Positions 1 through 7,888 of a DNA stretch of 59,738 nt are shown piece by piece. Source of the stretch: Actinophytocola sp. (lineage in GTDB: Bacteria > Actinomycetota > Actinomycetes > Mycobacteriales > Pseudonocardiaceae); the NCBI RefSeq assembly GCF_009379765.1, contig NZ_WHTD01000034.1, positions 1-59,738 of the forward strand, in the 5' to 3' direction. A program made the translations under genes and the position numbers. Each line of letters opens with the position of its first letter. Positions within the stretch are counted from its first letter, which is position 1. The notes beneath the pieces were generated by a model that was given only the letters and a program-made list of their open reading frames with translations, made no database searches and was not told where the DNA came from.

Positions 1-453
1 GGGGCGGGCCGGCGTGCGTCCCGGCGCCGGCGCGCCGGCCGTGGCCAGCGCGAGCAGCCCGAGCATCGCCTCGACCAGTGCGTAGTCGATGTCCGCGCCG
101 GCGGCGAGCACCCGGCGGTGGGCCAGCTCCACCCGCGCGTCGACGTACACCGCCGGCCGCGACCCGCCGGCCAGCCGGGCGCCGAGGGCGGGCGACAGGG
201 TGACCGAGGTGCACTCGTCCCCGCCCGCCGGATGGGCGAACCGCTCCTCCTCGCCCGGCGCGCCGAGGTAGCCGACGGCGGGCTCGAGGTCGACCGCCAC
301 GCCCGTGTGCCGGCGGAACCTGCCCCGCCGCACGAGGACCAGCCGGTAGTCCTCGCGCACCTCGGGCGCCGACCACCCGGTGTGGTCGTCCGCACAGCGC
401 ACGCCCCAGACCGAGAGGCCCGGTCGGGCGGCGAGGCCGACGGAGGTGAGCAC
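1..453 (-). CDS. AraC-type transcriptional regulator, N-terminal part (cut by window edge)
   Basis: The minus-strand frame is open from GTG at 453 to the window edge, giving 151 codons without a stop. The visible part has a cupin-like sensor region (CADDHTGWSAPEV, RLVLVRRGRFRR, GYLGAPGEEERFAHPAGGDE), as seen at the N terminus of many actinobacterial AraC-family regulators. The helix-turn-helix half would lie outside the window, so the DNA-binding function is inferred. The start is supported by a -10 hexamer TAGCGT (461-466) exactly 7 nt before the GTG, indicating a leaderless mRNA. The gene is divergent from the SRPBCC gene at 543. Confidence 0.6.
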   Translation of the reverse strand, partial: MLTSVGLAARPGLSVWGVRCADDHTGWSAPEVREDYRLVLVRRGRFRRHTGVAVDLEPAVGYLGAPGEEERFAHPAGGDECTSVTLSPALGARLAGGSRPAVYVDARVELAHRRVLAAGADIDYALVEAMLGLLALATAGAPAPGRTPARP

Positions 454-542
454 GGCCGGGACGCTACGCCGGGGGTCCGACAAGGTCGGCCGCGAGCAAG
501 GATGTTCAAGACGGGCCGGCCGCGGGCGGCGAGGCTGTCCCC

Positions 543-998
543 ATGGCATCACTGCGACAGGACATCGACCTCGACGCCCACCCCGACGACGTGTGGGCCG
601 CCCTCCGCGACTTCGGCGCGTTGCACGAACGGCTCGTCCGCGGCTTCGTCGTCGACGCCGAGCTCGACGGCAGCGATCGGGTGATCACGTTTTTCAACGG
701 CATGACGGCGCGTGAGCGGCTCGTCGGCGTCGACGAGGAGCACCGCCGTCTCGCGTACGCGATCCTCGACGGGTTCGACCATTACAACGGCTCCGCCGAA
801 GTTCACCCGGACGGCGAACGCTGCCGGCTGGTGTGGGTGGTCGACGTGCTGCCCGACGACCGGGCGCCACAGGTCGGCGAGCTCATGGAACGTGGCGCCG
901 AGGCGATGCGCCGCACGCTACAGCGCCGCATGACTCCCGTCACCGCGTCCCAGCATGCGGATCGCGGTGGACCAGTAGGTGGACACGTGGCACGCTGA
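543..998 (+). CDS. SRPBCC (START-like) family protein
   Basis: Encodes 151 residues with the helix-grip pattern of SRPBCC proteins: an N-terminal strand followed by DDVWAALRDFGALHERLV, a mid-strand DRVITFFNGM and a C-terminal amphipathic helix (GELMERGAEAMRRTLQRR). Such proteins bind small hydrophobic ligands, but the ligand cannot be told from sequence. There is no signal peptide, so it is cytoplasmic. Only a weak GCGAGG-like ribosome site precedes the ATG. The last ~20 residues look non-structured. It ends 5 bp before the sulfur leader peptide ORF, but nothing links its function to sulfur assimilation. Confidence 0.75.
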   Translation: MASLRQDIDLDAHPDDVWAALRDFGALHERLVRGFVVDAELDGSDRVITFFNGMTARERLVGVDEEHRRLAYAILDGFDHYNGSAEVHPDGERCRLVWVVDVLPDDRAPQVGELMERGAEAMRRTLQRRMTPVTASQHADRGGPVGGHVAR

Positions 999-1003
999 AT
1001 CAC

Positions 1004-1093
1004 ATGCTCACCGCGACCGAAGTCCTCCTCGTGGCCCGGCGCCACGTGGATTTCGTGCGCGTCTCCAGCGCGATGTGCCGACGGTTCGGGTAA
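1004..1093 (+). CDS. 29-codon leader peptide of the sulfur-assimilation operon
   Basis: The short ORF starts at ATG 1004, stops at TAA 1091 and encodes a peptide containing RRHVDFVRVSSAMC. It matches the short actinobacterial 'putative leader peptide' type (RRHVDLxRVSSALC) repeatedly found just upstream of sulfate-reduction, sulfate-transport and cysteine genes. It lies 113 nt before sir and 27 nt before a stable hairpin. I infer a translation-coupled attenuator sensing cysteine or a related signal through the near-terminal Cys25 codon or the conserved Arg/Ser stretch. Mycobacteria are known to use Cys-rich leader ORFs in this way, but the mechanism for this RRHVD class is not something I can state as proven. 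Confidence 0.75.
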   Translation: MLTATEVLLVARRHVDFVRVSSAMCRRFG

Positions 1094-1120
1094 CCCGCCG
1101 CCGCGTGCGTTGATCATCCA

Positions 1121-1141
1121 GCCGGCGCCGGGTGCGCCGGC
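1121..1141 (+). terminator. GC hairpin between leader peptide and sir (candidate attenuator)
   Basis: A perfect 8-bp stem (GCCGGCGC / GCGCCGGC) with a 5-nt loop starts 27 nt after the leader-peptide stop. It is followed by CGACTTCCGTGTTTC, which is only modestly T-rich, so an intrinsic terminator is possible but not certain. A second weaker GC hairpin lies around 1169-1182. The position after the leader ORF and before sir fits an attenuator. Confidence 0.45.
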
Positions 1142-1206
1142 CGACTTCCGTGTTTCTCGGGGTTCACCGGCGCGCGCCGAAGCCAAGAACCTCGGAGGAC
1201 TGACGG

Positions 1207-2910
1207 GTGTCATCTCCCACCACACCGCGCACGGCCCCTGCCGCGGCCGGCAAGCGGGCCCACGCACGGCGCGGTGAGGGGCAATGGGCGCTCGGCTACC
1301 GCGAGCCCCTCAACCCCAACGAGCGGAGCAAGAAGGACGACAACCCGCTCAACGTCCGCGACCGCATCGAGAACATCTACGCGCACACGGGCTTCGCCGG
1401 CATCGACCCGGCCGACCTGCGCGGCCGCTTCCGCTGGTTCGGCCTCTACACCCAGCGCAAGCCCGGCATCGACGGCGGGCGCACCGCCACGCTCGAGCCG
1501 GAGGAGCTCGACGACGAGTACTTCATGCTCCGCATCCGCATCGACGGCGGCGCGGTCACCACCGAGCAGCTCGCGGTCATCGGCGAGATCTCGCAGACCT
1601 ACGCTCGGGACACCGCGGACATCACCGACCGGCAGAACATCCAGTACCACTGGATCCGCGTCGAGGACATGCCGACGATCTGGGCGAAGCTCGAGGGCGC
1701 CGGCCTCACCACGATGGAGGCCTGCGGCGACAGCCCGCGGGTGATCCTCGGCTCGCCGGTCGCCGGCATCGCCACCGACGAGGTCATCGACGGCACCCCC
1801 GCGATCGAGGAGATCAGGCGCCGCTACGTCGGCGACCCGTCGTTCGCGAACCTGCCGCGCAAGTTCAAGACGGCCGTCTCCGGGCTGCCGGACGTGGCCC
1901 ACGAGGTGCACGACGTCGCGTTCGTGGGCGTCGACCACCCCGAGCACGGCCCCGGCTTCGACCTGTGGGTCGGCGGCGGGCTGTCCACGAACCCGATGAT
2001 CGGCCAGCGGCTCGGCACCTGGGTGCCGAGCGACGAGGTGGCCGACGTGTGGGCGGGCGTCATCAGCATCTTCCGCGACTACGGCTACCGCAGGCTGCGC
2101 CACCGCGCGCGGATCAAGTTCCTGGTCAAGGACTGGGGCGCGGCGAGGTTCCGCGAGGTGCTGGAGACCGAGTACCTCGGGCGCCCGCTGCTCGACGGCC
2201 CGGCGCCCGAGGTGCCGGACCGGCAGCACGACCACGTCGGCGTCCACCCGCAGCGGGACGGCAAGTTCTACGTCGGCGCCGCGCCGATCGCCGGGCGGGT
2301 GTCCGGTTCGGCACTCGTCGCCGTCGCGAAGGCGGCCGAGCGGGTCGGGTCCGGCCGGGTCCGGTTCACCCCGCTGCAGAAGCTGATCGTGCTCGACGTG
2401 CCGAAGTCCGAGGTGGACGGTCTGCGGGCGGAGCTGACGAGGCTGGGGCTGCACACCGACCCGTCGCCGTGGCGGCGCGGCGTGATGGCCTGCACCGGCC
2501 TCGAGTTCTGCAAGCTCGCGATCGTCGAGACCAAGGCCCGCGCGGTCGAGCTGGTGTCCGCCCTGGAGGAGCGGCTCGCCGACATCACCGGCGAGATCAC
2601 CGCACCGATCAGCGTGCACATCAACGGCTGCCCCAACTCCTGCGCCCGGATCCAGACCGCGGACATCGGGCTCAAGGGCCAGATCGTCACCGACGCGGAG
2701 GGCAACCAGGTGGAGGGTTTCCAGGTGCACCTGGGCGGTGGGCTCGGCCTGGACGCCGGGTTCGGCCGCAAGCTCCGCGGGCACAAGGTCACCGCCGACC
2801 AGCTGACCGGCTACGTCGAGCGCGTGGTGCGCAACTTCGTCGTCCAGCGCGAGCCGGACGAGCGGTTCGCCCAGTGGGTCGGCCGCGCGGACGAGGGTGA
2901 CCTGAAGTGA
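1207..2910 (+). CDS. sir: ferredoxin-type sulfite reductase (siroheme/4Fe-4S)
   Basis: Encodes 567 residues and reduces sulfite to sulfide with six electrons, the last reductive step before cysteine synthesis, in the cytoplasm. The two ferredoxin-like half repeats and the siroheme/4Fe-4S signature are present: Cys429 and Cys435 (CTGLEFC) and Cys475 and Cys479 (CPNSC). The family also includes ferredoxin nitrite reductases. The cysH/cysD/cysN context decides for sulfite. The GTG at 1207 follows an AGGA site at 1195-1200. It is the first structural gene of the operon and would be the main target of the upstream leader/hairpin. Confidence 0.93.
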   Translation: MSSPTTPRTAPAAAGKRAHARRGEGQWALGYREPLNPNERSKKDDNPLNVRDRIENIYAHTGFAGIDPADLRGRFRWFGLYTQRKPGIDGGRTATLEPEELDDEYFMLRIRIDGGAVTTEQLAVIGEISQTYARDTADITDRQNIQYHWIRVEDMPTIWAKLEGAGLTTMEACGDSPRVILGSPVAGIATDEVIDGTPAIEEIRRRYVGDPSFANLPRKFKTAVSGLPDVAHEVHDVAFVGVDHPEHGPGFDLWVGGGLSTNPMIGQRLGTWVPSDEVADVWAGVISIFRDYGYRRLRHRARIKFLVKDWGAARFREVLETEYLGRPLLDGPAPEVPDRQHDHVGVHPQRDGKFYVGAAPIAGRVSGSALVAVAKAAERVGSGRVRFTPLQKLIVLDVPKSEVDGLRAELTRLGLHTDPSPWRRGVMACTGLEFCKLAIVETKARAVELVSALEERLADITGEITAPISVHINGCPNSCARIQTADIGLKGQIVTDAEGNQVEGFQVHLGGGLGLDAGFGRKLRGHKVTADQLTGYVERVVRNFVVQREPDERFAQWVGRADEGDLK

Positions 2911-2944
2911 CCCGGCCGACGTACTTCCCGCCGCGGAGGCTGCC

Positions 2945-3115
2945 ATGACCGAGCGCGCGACGCCCTTCTACTGCCCCTACTGCGGCGACGAGGACCTTCG
3001 CCCGCGGGAGGAGCCGCACGCCGCCTGGCTGTGTACCGGCTGCCGGCGCGTGTTCACCGTCAAGTTCGTCGGCCTCGACCTGCAGGCATCCGAGCACGCG
3101 GAGGCAACCCAGTGA
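2945..3115 (+). CDS. small zinc-ribbon protein of the sulfate-reduction operon
   Basis: A 56-residue protein between sir and cysH. It carries two CxxC knuckles (CPYCG at 10-13 and CTGC at 30-33), the layout of a rubredoxin-like zinc or iron ribbon. The ATG at 2945 follows CGGAGG, and the stop TGA overlaps the cysH GTG (GTGA), implying translational coupling. Homologues of unknown function sit at this position in other actinomycetes. A role as electron carrier, metal chaperone or assembly factor for Sir or CysH is only a guess. Confidence 0.8.
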   Translation: MTERATPFYCPYCGDEDLRPREEPHAAWLCTGCRRVFTVKFVGLDLQASEHAEATQ

Positions 3116-3810
3116 CCACCACCACCCGAACCGGCCTCGAGTCGCTCGCCGAGCGCGCGTCCGCGGAGCTCGCCGACGCGAGCGCGGCCGAGGCCCTTGC
3201 CTGGACCGCCGAGACGTTCGGCGACTCCTGGATCGTGGCGTCCAACATGCAGGACGCCGTGCTGATCGACCTCGCCGTGCGCGCGAGGTCCGATGTGGAC
3301 GTTCTGTTCCTGGAGACCGGCTACCACTTCGCCGAGACCATCGGCACCCGTGACGCGGTCGCGTTGACCTACCCGCGGATCCGGATCGTCGACGCGGCGG
3401 CCGAGCAGTCGGTGGCCGAGCAGGAGGCGGAGTTCGGGCTGCTGAACAAGACCGCCCCGGACCGCTGCTGCCACCTGCGCAAGGTGGTGCCGCTGCGGCG
3501 CACGCTCTCGCGCTACGAGGCCTGGGTCACCGGCGTGCGCCGGGTGGACGCGCCGACCCGGGCCGACACCCCGATCGTCCAGTGGGACGAGCGCAACGGG
3601 CTGGTGAAGGTCAACCCGATCGCGCCGTGGTCCGACGAGGAGCTCACCGGCTACATCGAGGCCAACGGGATCCTGGAGAACCCGTTGGTGAGTGAGGGTT
3701 ACCTGTCGATCGGCTGTGCGCCGTGCACCGCGAAGCCGCTGCCGGGCGCCGACCCGCGCAGCGGCCGGTGGGCCGGCCTCGCCAAGACCGAATGTGGGTT
3801 GCACGGATGA
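3112..3810 (+). CDS. cysH: adenylylsulfate (APS) reductase, thioredoxin-dependent
   Basis: Encodes 232 residues and reduces APS to sulfite and AMP. The Cys pairs that bind the 4Fe-4S cluster of APS-type enzymes are present: Cys119-Cys120 (RCCHLRK) and Cys202/Cys205 (GCAPC). The catalytic cysteine lies in the C-terminal ECGLHG motif (Cys228). This makes it an APS reductase rather than a PAPS reductase, consistent with the lack of a cysC kinase domain in cysN. The GTG at 3112 overlaps the stop of the zinc-ribbon gene and is preceded by GGAGGC. The gene overlaps cysD by 4 bp (ATGA). Confidence 0.95.
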   Translation: MTTTTRTGLESLAERASAELADASAAEALAWTAETFGDSWIVASNMQDAVLIDLAVRARSDVDVLFLETGYHFAETIGTRDAVALTYPRIRIVDAAAEQSVAEQEAEFGLLNKTAPDRCCHLRKVVPLRRTLSRYEAWVTGVRRVDAPTRADTPIVQWDERNGLVKVNPIAPWSDEELTGYIEANGILENPLVSEGYLSIGCAPCTAKPLPGADPRSGRWAGLAKTECGLHG

Positions 3811-4736
3811 CCGCCACCATCGACGAGCCCGTCCGCACCCCCGCACCCCTGGACGCGCTGGGCCGCCTCGAGTCCGAGGCCGTGCACATCATGCGCGAGG
3901 TGGCCGGCGAGTTCGACCGGCCGGTGATCCTGTTCTCCGGCGGCAAGGACTCCACCCTGCTGCTGCACCTCGCGGTGAAGGCGTTCTGGCCCGCACCGGT
4001 GCCGTTCCCGCTGCTGCACGTGGACACCGGGCACAACTTCGGCGAGGTCATCGAGTTCCGCGACCGGATGGTCGAGCGGTACGGGCTGCGGCTGGTGGTC
4101 GCGCACGTGCAGGACTGGATCGACGACGGCCGGCTGACCGAACGCGGCGACGGCACCCGCAACCCGCTGCAGACCGTGCCGCTGCTCGACACGATCACCG
4201 AGCACAAGTTCGACGCCGTGTTCGGCGGCGGCCGCCGGGACGAGGAGCGGGCCAGGGCCAAGGAGCGGATCTTCAGCCTGCGCAACGCGTTCGGCCAGTG
4301 GGAGCCGCGCCGGCAGCGCCCGGAGCTGTGGAACCTCTACAACGGCCGGCACCGCCCCGGCGAGCACGTGCGGGTGTTCCCGCTGTCGAACTGGACCGAG
4401 CTGGACGTGTGGCGCTACATCGCGCGCGAGGACATCGACCTGCCGTCGATCTACTACGCGCACGAGCGGGACGTGTACTCCCGGGACGGGATGTGGCTCA
4501 CCGAGGGTCCGTGGGGCGGGCCGAGGGACGGCGAGTCCTTGCTGCGCAAGACGATCCGCTACCGCACCGTCGGCGACGGCTCATGCACCGGCGCGGTGGA
4601 GTCCACCGCGACCACGCTGGCCGAGGTGATCGCCGAGGTCGGGGCGAGCAGACTCACCGAGCGCGGCGCCACCCGCGCGGACGACCGGCTGTCCGAGGCC
4701 GCCATGGAGGACCGCAAGCGCGTGGGCTACTTCTGA
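3807..4736 (+). CDS. cysD: sulfate adenylyltransferase subunit 2
   Basis: Encodes 309 residues, the usual CysD length. With CysN it activates sulfate to APS using ATP, driven by GTP hydrolysis. The ATP-pyrophosphatase P-loop SGGKDS is at residues 44-49, followed by family blocks such as DTGHNF and GGRRDEERARAKER, and the C terminus ends in KRVGYF as in other CysD proteins. The ATG at 3807 overlaps the cysH stop (ATGA), and the gene ends by 1-bp overlap with cysN (TGATG), so the three are translationally coupled. Confidence 0.95.
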   Translation: MTATIDEPVRTPAPLDALGRLESEAVHIMREVAGEFDRPVILFSGGKDSTLLLHLAVKAFWPAPVPFPLLHVDTGHNFGEVIEFRDRMVERYGLRLVVAHVQDWIDDGRLTERGDGTRNPLQTVPLLDTITEHKFDAVFGGGRRDEERARAKERIFSLRNAFGQWEPRRQRPELWNLYNGRHRPGEHVRVFPLSNWTELDVWRYIAREDIDLPSIYYAHERDVYSRDGMWLTEGPWGGPRDGESLLRKTIRYRTVGDGSCTGAVESTATTLAEVIAEVGASRLTERGATRADDRLSEAAMEDRKRVGYF

Positions 4737-6010
4737 TGTCGGACCTTCTGCGGTTGGCGACCGCCGGCTCGGTCGACGACGGCAAGTCCACATTGGTCGG
4801 ACGGCTGCTGTACGACACCAAGTCGGTGCTCGCCGACCAGCTCGACGCCGTGCACCGCGCGAGCGTCGACAAGGGCCTGTCCACACCGGACTTGTCACTC
4901 CTCGTGGACGGGTTGCGCTCCGAGCGCGAGCAAGGCATCACCATCGACGTGGCGTACCGCTACTTCGCCACGCCCACGCGGACCTTCGTGCTGGCCGACA
5001 CCCCGGGGCACGTGCAGTACACCCGCAACACGGTCACCGGCGCGTCCACCGCGCAGCTCGCGGTCCTCCTCGTGGACGCGCGCAAGGGCGTCGTCGAACA
5101 GACCCGCCGGCACGCCGCGGTGCTCGCGCTGCTGGCCGTGCCGCGGCTGGTGCTGGCGGTCAACAAGATCGACCTGGTGAACTACGACCAGGAGACGTTC
5201 GAGGTGATCGCCAAGGAGTTCGCCACGCACGCGGCCGCGCTCGGCTACCCGACCGGCTCGGTGCTGACGATCCCCGTGTCGGCGCTGCGCGGCGACAACG
5301 TGGTGGACTCCTCGGCGAACACCCCGTGGTACGCCGGGCCTACGCTGCTCGAGCACCTGGAGACCGTGCCGGTCGAGCCGGACCCGCACGAGGGGCCGCT
5401 GCGCTTCCCCGTGCAGTACGTGATCCGGCCGCGCACCGACGAGCACCCGGACTACCGCGGCTATGCGGGCCAGATCGCCGCGGGCAGCGTGCGGCCGGGT
5501 GACGAGGTCGTGGTGCTGCCGGCCGGCGTGCGCACGCGGGTCGAGCGGATCGACACCCCGGACGGCTCGCTGTCCGAGGCCACCGCGGGCCGGTCGGTGA
5601 CGCTGCTGCTGGCCGACGACATCGACGTCTCCCGCGGCGACCTGGTGGCCGGCGCGGCCGACCCGCCGGTGATCACCGACGAGCTGGACGCGACGCTGGC
5701 CTGGCTCGCCGACAAGCCGCTGCGCGCGGGTGCCCGGGTGCTGGTGAAGCACGGCGCCCGCACGGTCCAGGCGATCGTGGGCGAGCTGCGCACCCGGTTC
5801 GACGAGCAGAAGCTGTCGACGACGGACGCCCCGGAGTCGTTGGAGCTCAACGAGATCGGCCAGGTCACCCTGCGCACGGCGGAGCCGGTCCCGGTCGACG
5901 ACTACCGCACGCACGGCCGCACCGGCGCGTTCCTGGTGATCGACCCTGGTGACGGGACGACACTCGCCGCGGGGCTCGTCGGCGCACCGCTTCCGTTGCT
6001 GGAGCGTTGA
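4736..6010 (+). CDS. cysN: sulfate adenylyltransferase subunit 1 (GTPase)
   Basis: Encodes 424 residues of an EF-Tu-like GTPase that powers APS formation with CysD. The G motifs are SVDDGKST (12-19), DTPGH (88-92) and NKID (143-146), followed by beta-barrel domains. The length equals a stand-alone CysN. There is no C-terminal APS kinase (CysC) fusion and no kinase P-loop, matching an APS-reductase pathway that does not need PAPS. The start overlaps the cysD stop and the stop overlaps the next start. The G1 motif is encoded over a copy of the recurring word GTCCACATTGG (4786-4796). Confidence 0.95.
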   Translation: MSDLLRLATAGSVDDGKSTLVGRLLYDTKSVLADQLDAVHRASVDKGLSTPDLSLLVDGLRSEREQGITIDVAYRYFATPTRTFVLADTPGHVQYTRNTVTGASTAQLAVLLVDARKGVVEQTRRHAAVLALLAVPRLVLAVNKIDLVNYDQETFEVIAKEFATHAAALGYPTGSVLTIPVSALRGDNVVDSSANTPWYAGPTLLEHLETVPVEPDPHEGPLRFPVQYVIRPRTDEHPDYRGYAGQIAAGSVRPGDEVVVLPAGVRTRVERIDTPDGSLSEATAGRSVTLLLADDIDVSRGDLVAGAADPPVITDELDATLAWLADKPLRAGARVLVKHGARTVQAIVGELRTRFDEQKLSTTDAPESLELNEIGQVTLRTAEPVPVDDYRTHGRTGAFLVIDPGDGTTLAAGLVGAPLPLLER

Positions 6011-6762
6011 TGGCGCCACCACTCGTCGTCGTCGCGCACGGCAGCCGGGACCCGCGCAGCGCCGCCACGGTGTCCGCGCTGGTGGACGTGGTCCGTGCGG
6101 TGGAGCCGGCGCTGGACGTGCGCACCGCGTTCCTGGACCTGTCCGCGCCCCGGCTGCCGGACGTGCTGACCGCGCTGCACGGCGCCGGTCACCGGGACGT
6201 GGTGGTGGTGCCCTTGTTGCTGGGCAACGCTTTCCACGCGCGGGTCGACCTGCCGTCGATGGTCGCCGATGCGACCGCTCGGCTGCCCAGGCTCTCGGTC
6301 TCGGTGTCCGGCGTGCTCGGCCCGGACCCCCGGCTGCCCGCACTGGCGTTGCGCCGGCTGGTCGCGGCCGGCGCGCGGGTGGGTGACCCGGACCTCGGCG
6401 TTATCCTCGCCGGGGCGGGGTCATCGCACGCGCCGGCCAACGCGGCAGTGTCCACTGTGGCCGGTGAGTGGGCGCGGTCGCTCGGCTGGGCGGGTGCGGT
6501 GGCCGCGTTCGCGAGCGCCGCGCGGCCGGACGTGCCGGCCGCAGCGGCACTGCTGCGCGCCCGCGGCGCGCGGCGGCTCGCGGTGGCGTCGTGGTTCCTG
6601 GCACCCGGACGGCTCCCGGACCGGATCACGTCGCTGGCCAGGGCCGGCGACCCGGCGGCGATCGTGGCCGACCCGCTCGGGCACTCGCCGGAGCTCGCGT
6701 CGCTCGTGCTGGACCGCTACGCCGACGCGGCGGTGGTCCACTCGGGTGTTCGTTACGCCTGA
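6010..6762 (+). CDS. sirohydrochlorin chelatase-like protein (CbiX/SirB family)
   Basis: Encodes 250 residues. CbiX/SirB enzymes insert Fe2+ (or Co2+) into sirohydrochlorin. The N-terminal metal-ligand motif VVVAHGSRDP is intact, and a second degenerate half (residues ~125-250) repeats the fold. The place at the end of the sulfite-reductase operon, overlapping cysN by 1 bp, argues for the siroheme ferrochelatase that supplies the Sir cofactor. It corresponds to the gene called che1 in mycobacteria. The TTG codon just upstream (6007) is an alternative start but lies within the cysN stop region. Confidence 0.85.
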   Translation: MAPPLVVVAHGSRDPRSAATVSALVDVVRAVEPALDVRTAFLDLSAPRLPDVLTALHGAGHRDVVVVPLLLGNAFHARVDLPSMVADATARLPRLSVSVSGVLGPDPRLPALALRRLVAAGARVGDPDLGVILAGAGSSHAPANAAVSTVAGEWARSLGWAGAVAAFASAARPDVPAAAALLRARGARRLAVASWFLAPGRLPDRITSLARAGDPAAIVADPLGHSPELASLVLDRYADAAVVHSGVRYA

Positions 6763-6838
6763 ACGGTCACGTGGCGTTAGTCCGTTCGGCCGTTCGTGGG
6801 AAAGCAACCAAATGTCCCCACCCGGCAAACGTGAATGC

Positions 6839-6867
6839 TTGACGGTGATGCTACTCGGGAGTAGGAA
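6839..6867 (+). promoter_or_regulatory. candidate promoter of the secreted-protein gene
   Basis: A TTGACG -35 (6839-6844) and TAGGAA -10 (6862-6867) are separated by 17 bp, followed by a ~60-nt leader. The leader has a 12-bp palindrome GGTTCCGGAACC (6889-6900) and an AGGTGAGG ribosome site. The -10 is weak, so this is provisional. Confidence 0.4.
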
Positions 6868-6933
6868 CAGAAGGGCCGCGGCGTTACTGGTTCCGGAACC
6901 TCTTGCCCTGCAAGCAAACTTGAGGTGAGGACA

Positions 6934-7563
6934 ATGAAGTCTGCCCTGCTCCGCGCGGGTACCGGCATGCTCGCTGCCGCCGCGCTGGCGGTCGCCATGG
7001 CGCCACCGGCGTCCGCGGCCGCGTTCGACATCGTCTACGACTGCCAGGCCGACACCCCGCTCGGCGCCGAGAACCTGACCTTGAACCAAGCCGTCGACGC
7101 GACCGCGCCGGCCACGGTGGCGCCCGGTGGGGCGCTGGACGTCGTGGTCGACCCCGGTCCCAACCAGGTGCCGGCCGAGGCCGCCGGCTACGACGTCAAG
7201 GAGGTCCACACGTTCGCCCTGAAGGTGCCGGTGCCGTCCAACGCGACGCTCACCGGTGTCGACCTGACCGGCGGCTCCGGCCTCGGTCCGACCCCGCCGG
7301 CTTGGTCGGAGGACGGCGGGATCGTGACCGTGACCTTCGCCGGTCCGATCGCCGGCGGCGCGACCTTCGAGCTGCCGACCGTGACCGCGCACCTGACCGC
7401 GGGCACGTCCGGCACGGTCGACTCGACGCTGTACGGCTCGAGCTACGACGACGCCGGCCTCACCTTCACCGCCGTCGTGTCGACGTTCCTCGGTGACATC
7501 TCGGCGCCGACGGCGTGCTTCCCCAACCCCAACCCGGTACTGACGTCGACGACCATCGGCTGA
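6934..7563 (+). CDS. secreted protein of unknown function
   Basis: Encodes 209 residues with a clear Sec signal peptide (MKSALLRAGTGMLAAAALAV, cleavage expected after PPASA near residue 27). The mature part is acidic, rich in Thr/Val/Gly and beta-predicted, with one Cys near each end (YDCQAD and TACFPN) that may form a disulfide. It resembles a family of short actinobacterial exported proteins without assigned activity. ATG 6934 was chosen over GTG 6925 because AGGTGAGG (6923-6930) is placed for it. A strong hairpin terminator follows. Confidence 0.7.
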   Translation: MKSALLRAGTGMLAAAALAVAMAPPASAAAFDIVYDCQADTPLGAENLTLNQAVDATAPATVAPGGALDVVVDPGPNQVPAEAAGYDVKEVHTFALKVPVPSNATLTGVDLTGGSGLGPTPPAWSEDGGIVTVTFAGPIAGGATFELPTVTAHLTAGTSGTVDSTLYGSSYDDAGLTFTAVVSTFLGDISAPTACFPNPNPVLTSTTIG

Positions 7564-7578
7564 CCTGACCGGGCGCGA

Positions 7579-7612
7579 ACGGCACTCCCCACAACGGCGT
7601 GGGGAGTGCCGT
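7579..7612 (+). terminator. strong hairpin terminator
   Basis: A perfect 14-bp stem (ACGGCACTCCCCAC / GTGGGGAGTGCCGT) with a 6-nt loop begins 15 nt after the secreted-protein stop. The tail GCGTTGC has few Ts, as is common for actinobacterial terminators. Confidence 0.75.
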
Positions 7613-7692
7613 TGCGTTGCCTGCGTCGGCCGCCGGCCCCCGGTACCAACTCTACCGGCGACCACCGACGCTCCAGGCTGACCCGAATCCTC

Positions 7693-7728
7693 TGTGGACA
7701 ACGTGCCCGACCCCACCGCCTGTCCACA
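7693..7728. promoter_or_regulatory. two facing DnaA-box-like 9-mers
   Basis: TGTGGACAA (7693-7701, reverse complement of the actinobacterial DnaA box TTGTCCACA) and CTGTCCACA (7720-7728, one mismatch) face each other. They lie in a non-coding-looking stretch between the terminator and the 3' end of the aldo/keto reductase gene. Function is unknown. Isolated boxes may titrate DnaA. Confidence 0.4.
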
Positions 7729-7888
7729 GACCACCACCGACGACGCCCGGAACTGTCGGCACCGGCCCGTAGACTGGATACCCGGGGGGCGGCGGCCGAC
7801 AGGAGGCCCCGACCAGGAGACCTACGGGTGGGACGCGCCGGACGAGTACGACCACGTGCCGATCCACCGCGACCAGCCGCGCGCCTAG
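7694..7888 (+). CDS. possible small protein or gene fragment
   Basis: A 64-codon frame from GTG 7694 ends 2 bp into the convergent aldo/keto reductase 3' end. Only its last third (ETYGWDAPDEYDHVPIHRDQ) has convincing codon use, with G/C at nearly all third positions. The first part runs through the DnaA-box-like sites and contains a -10-like TAGACT (7770-7775). It may be a very short real gene starting later, or the remnant of a larger one. I do not recognise it. Confidence 0.25.
   Translation: MDNVPDPTACPQTTTDDARNCRHRPVDWIPGGRRPTGGPDQETYGWDAPDEYDHVPIHRDQPRA

Noticed and set aside
1210..2946. Long antisense frames opposite sir (and similar ones opposite cysN, lepA, ATP-grasp, rne)
   Set aside because: High GC removes stops in all frames. 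The translations are Arg/Ala/Gly-rich without domains and overlap certain genes.
4736..6010. CysN-CysC fusion
   Set aside because: The protein ends at 424 residues, before any kinase domain, and CysH is of the APS-reducing type.
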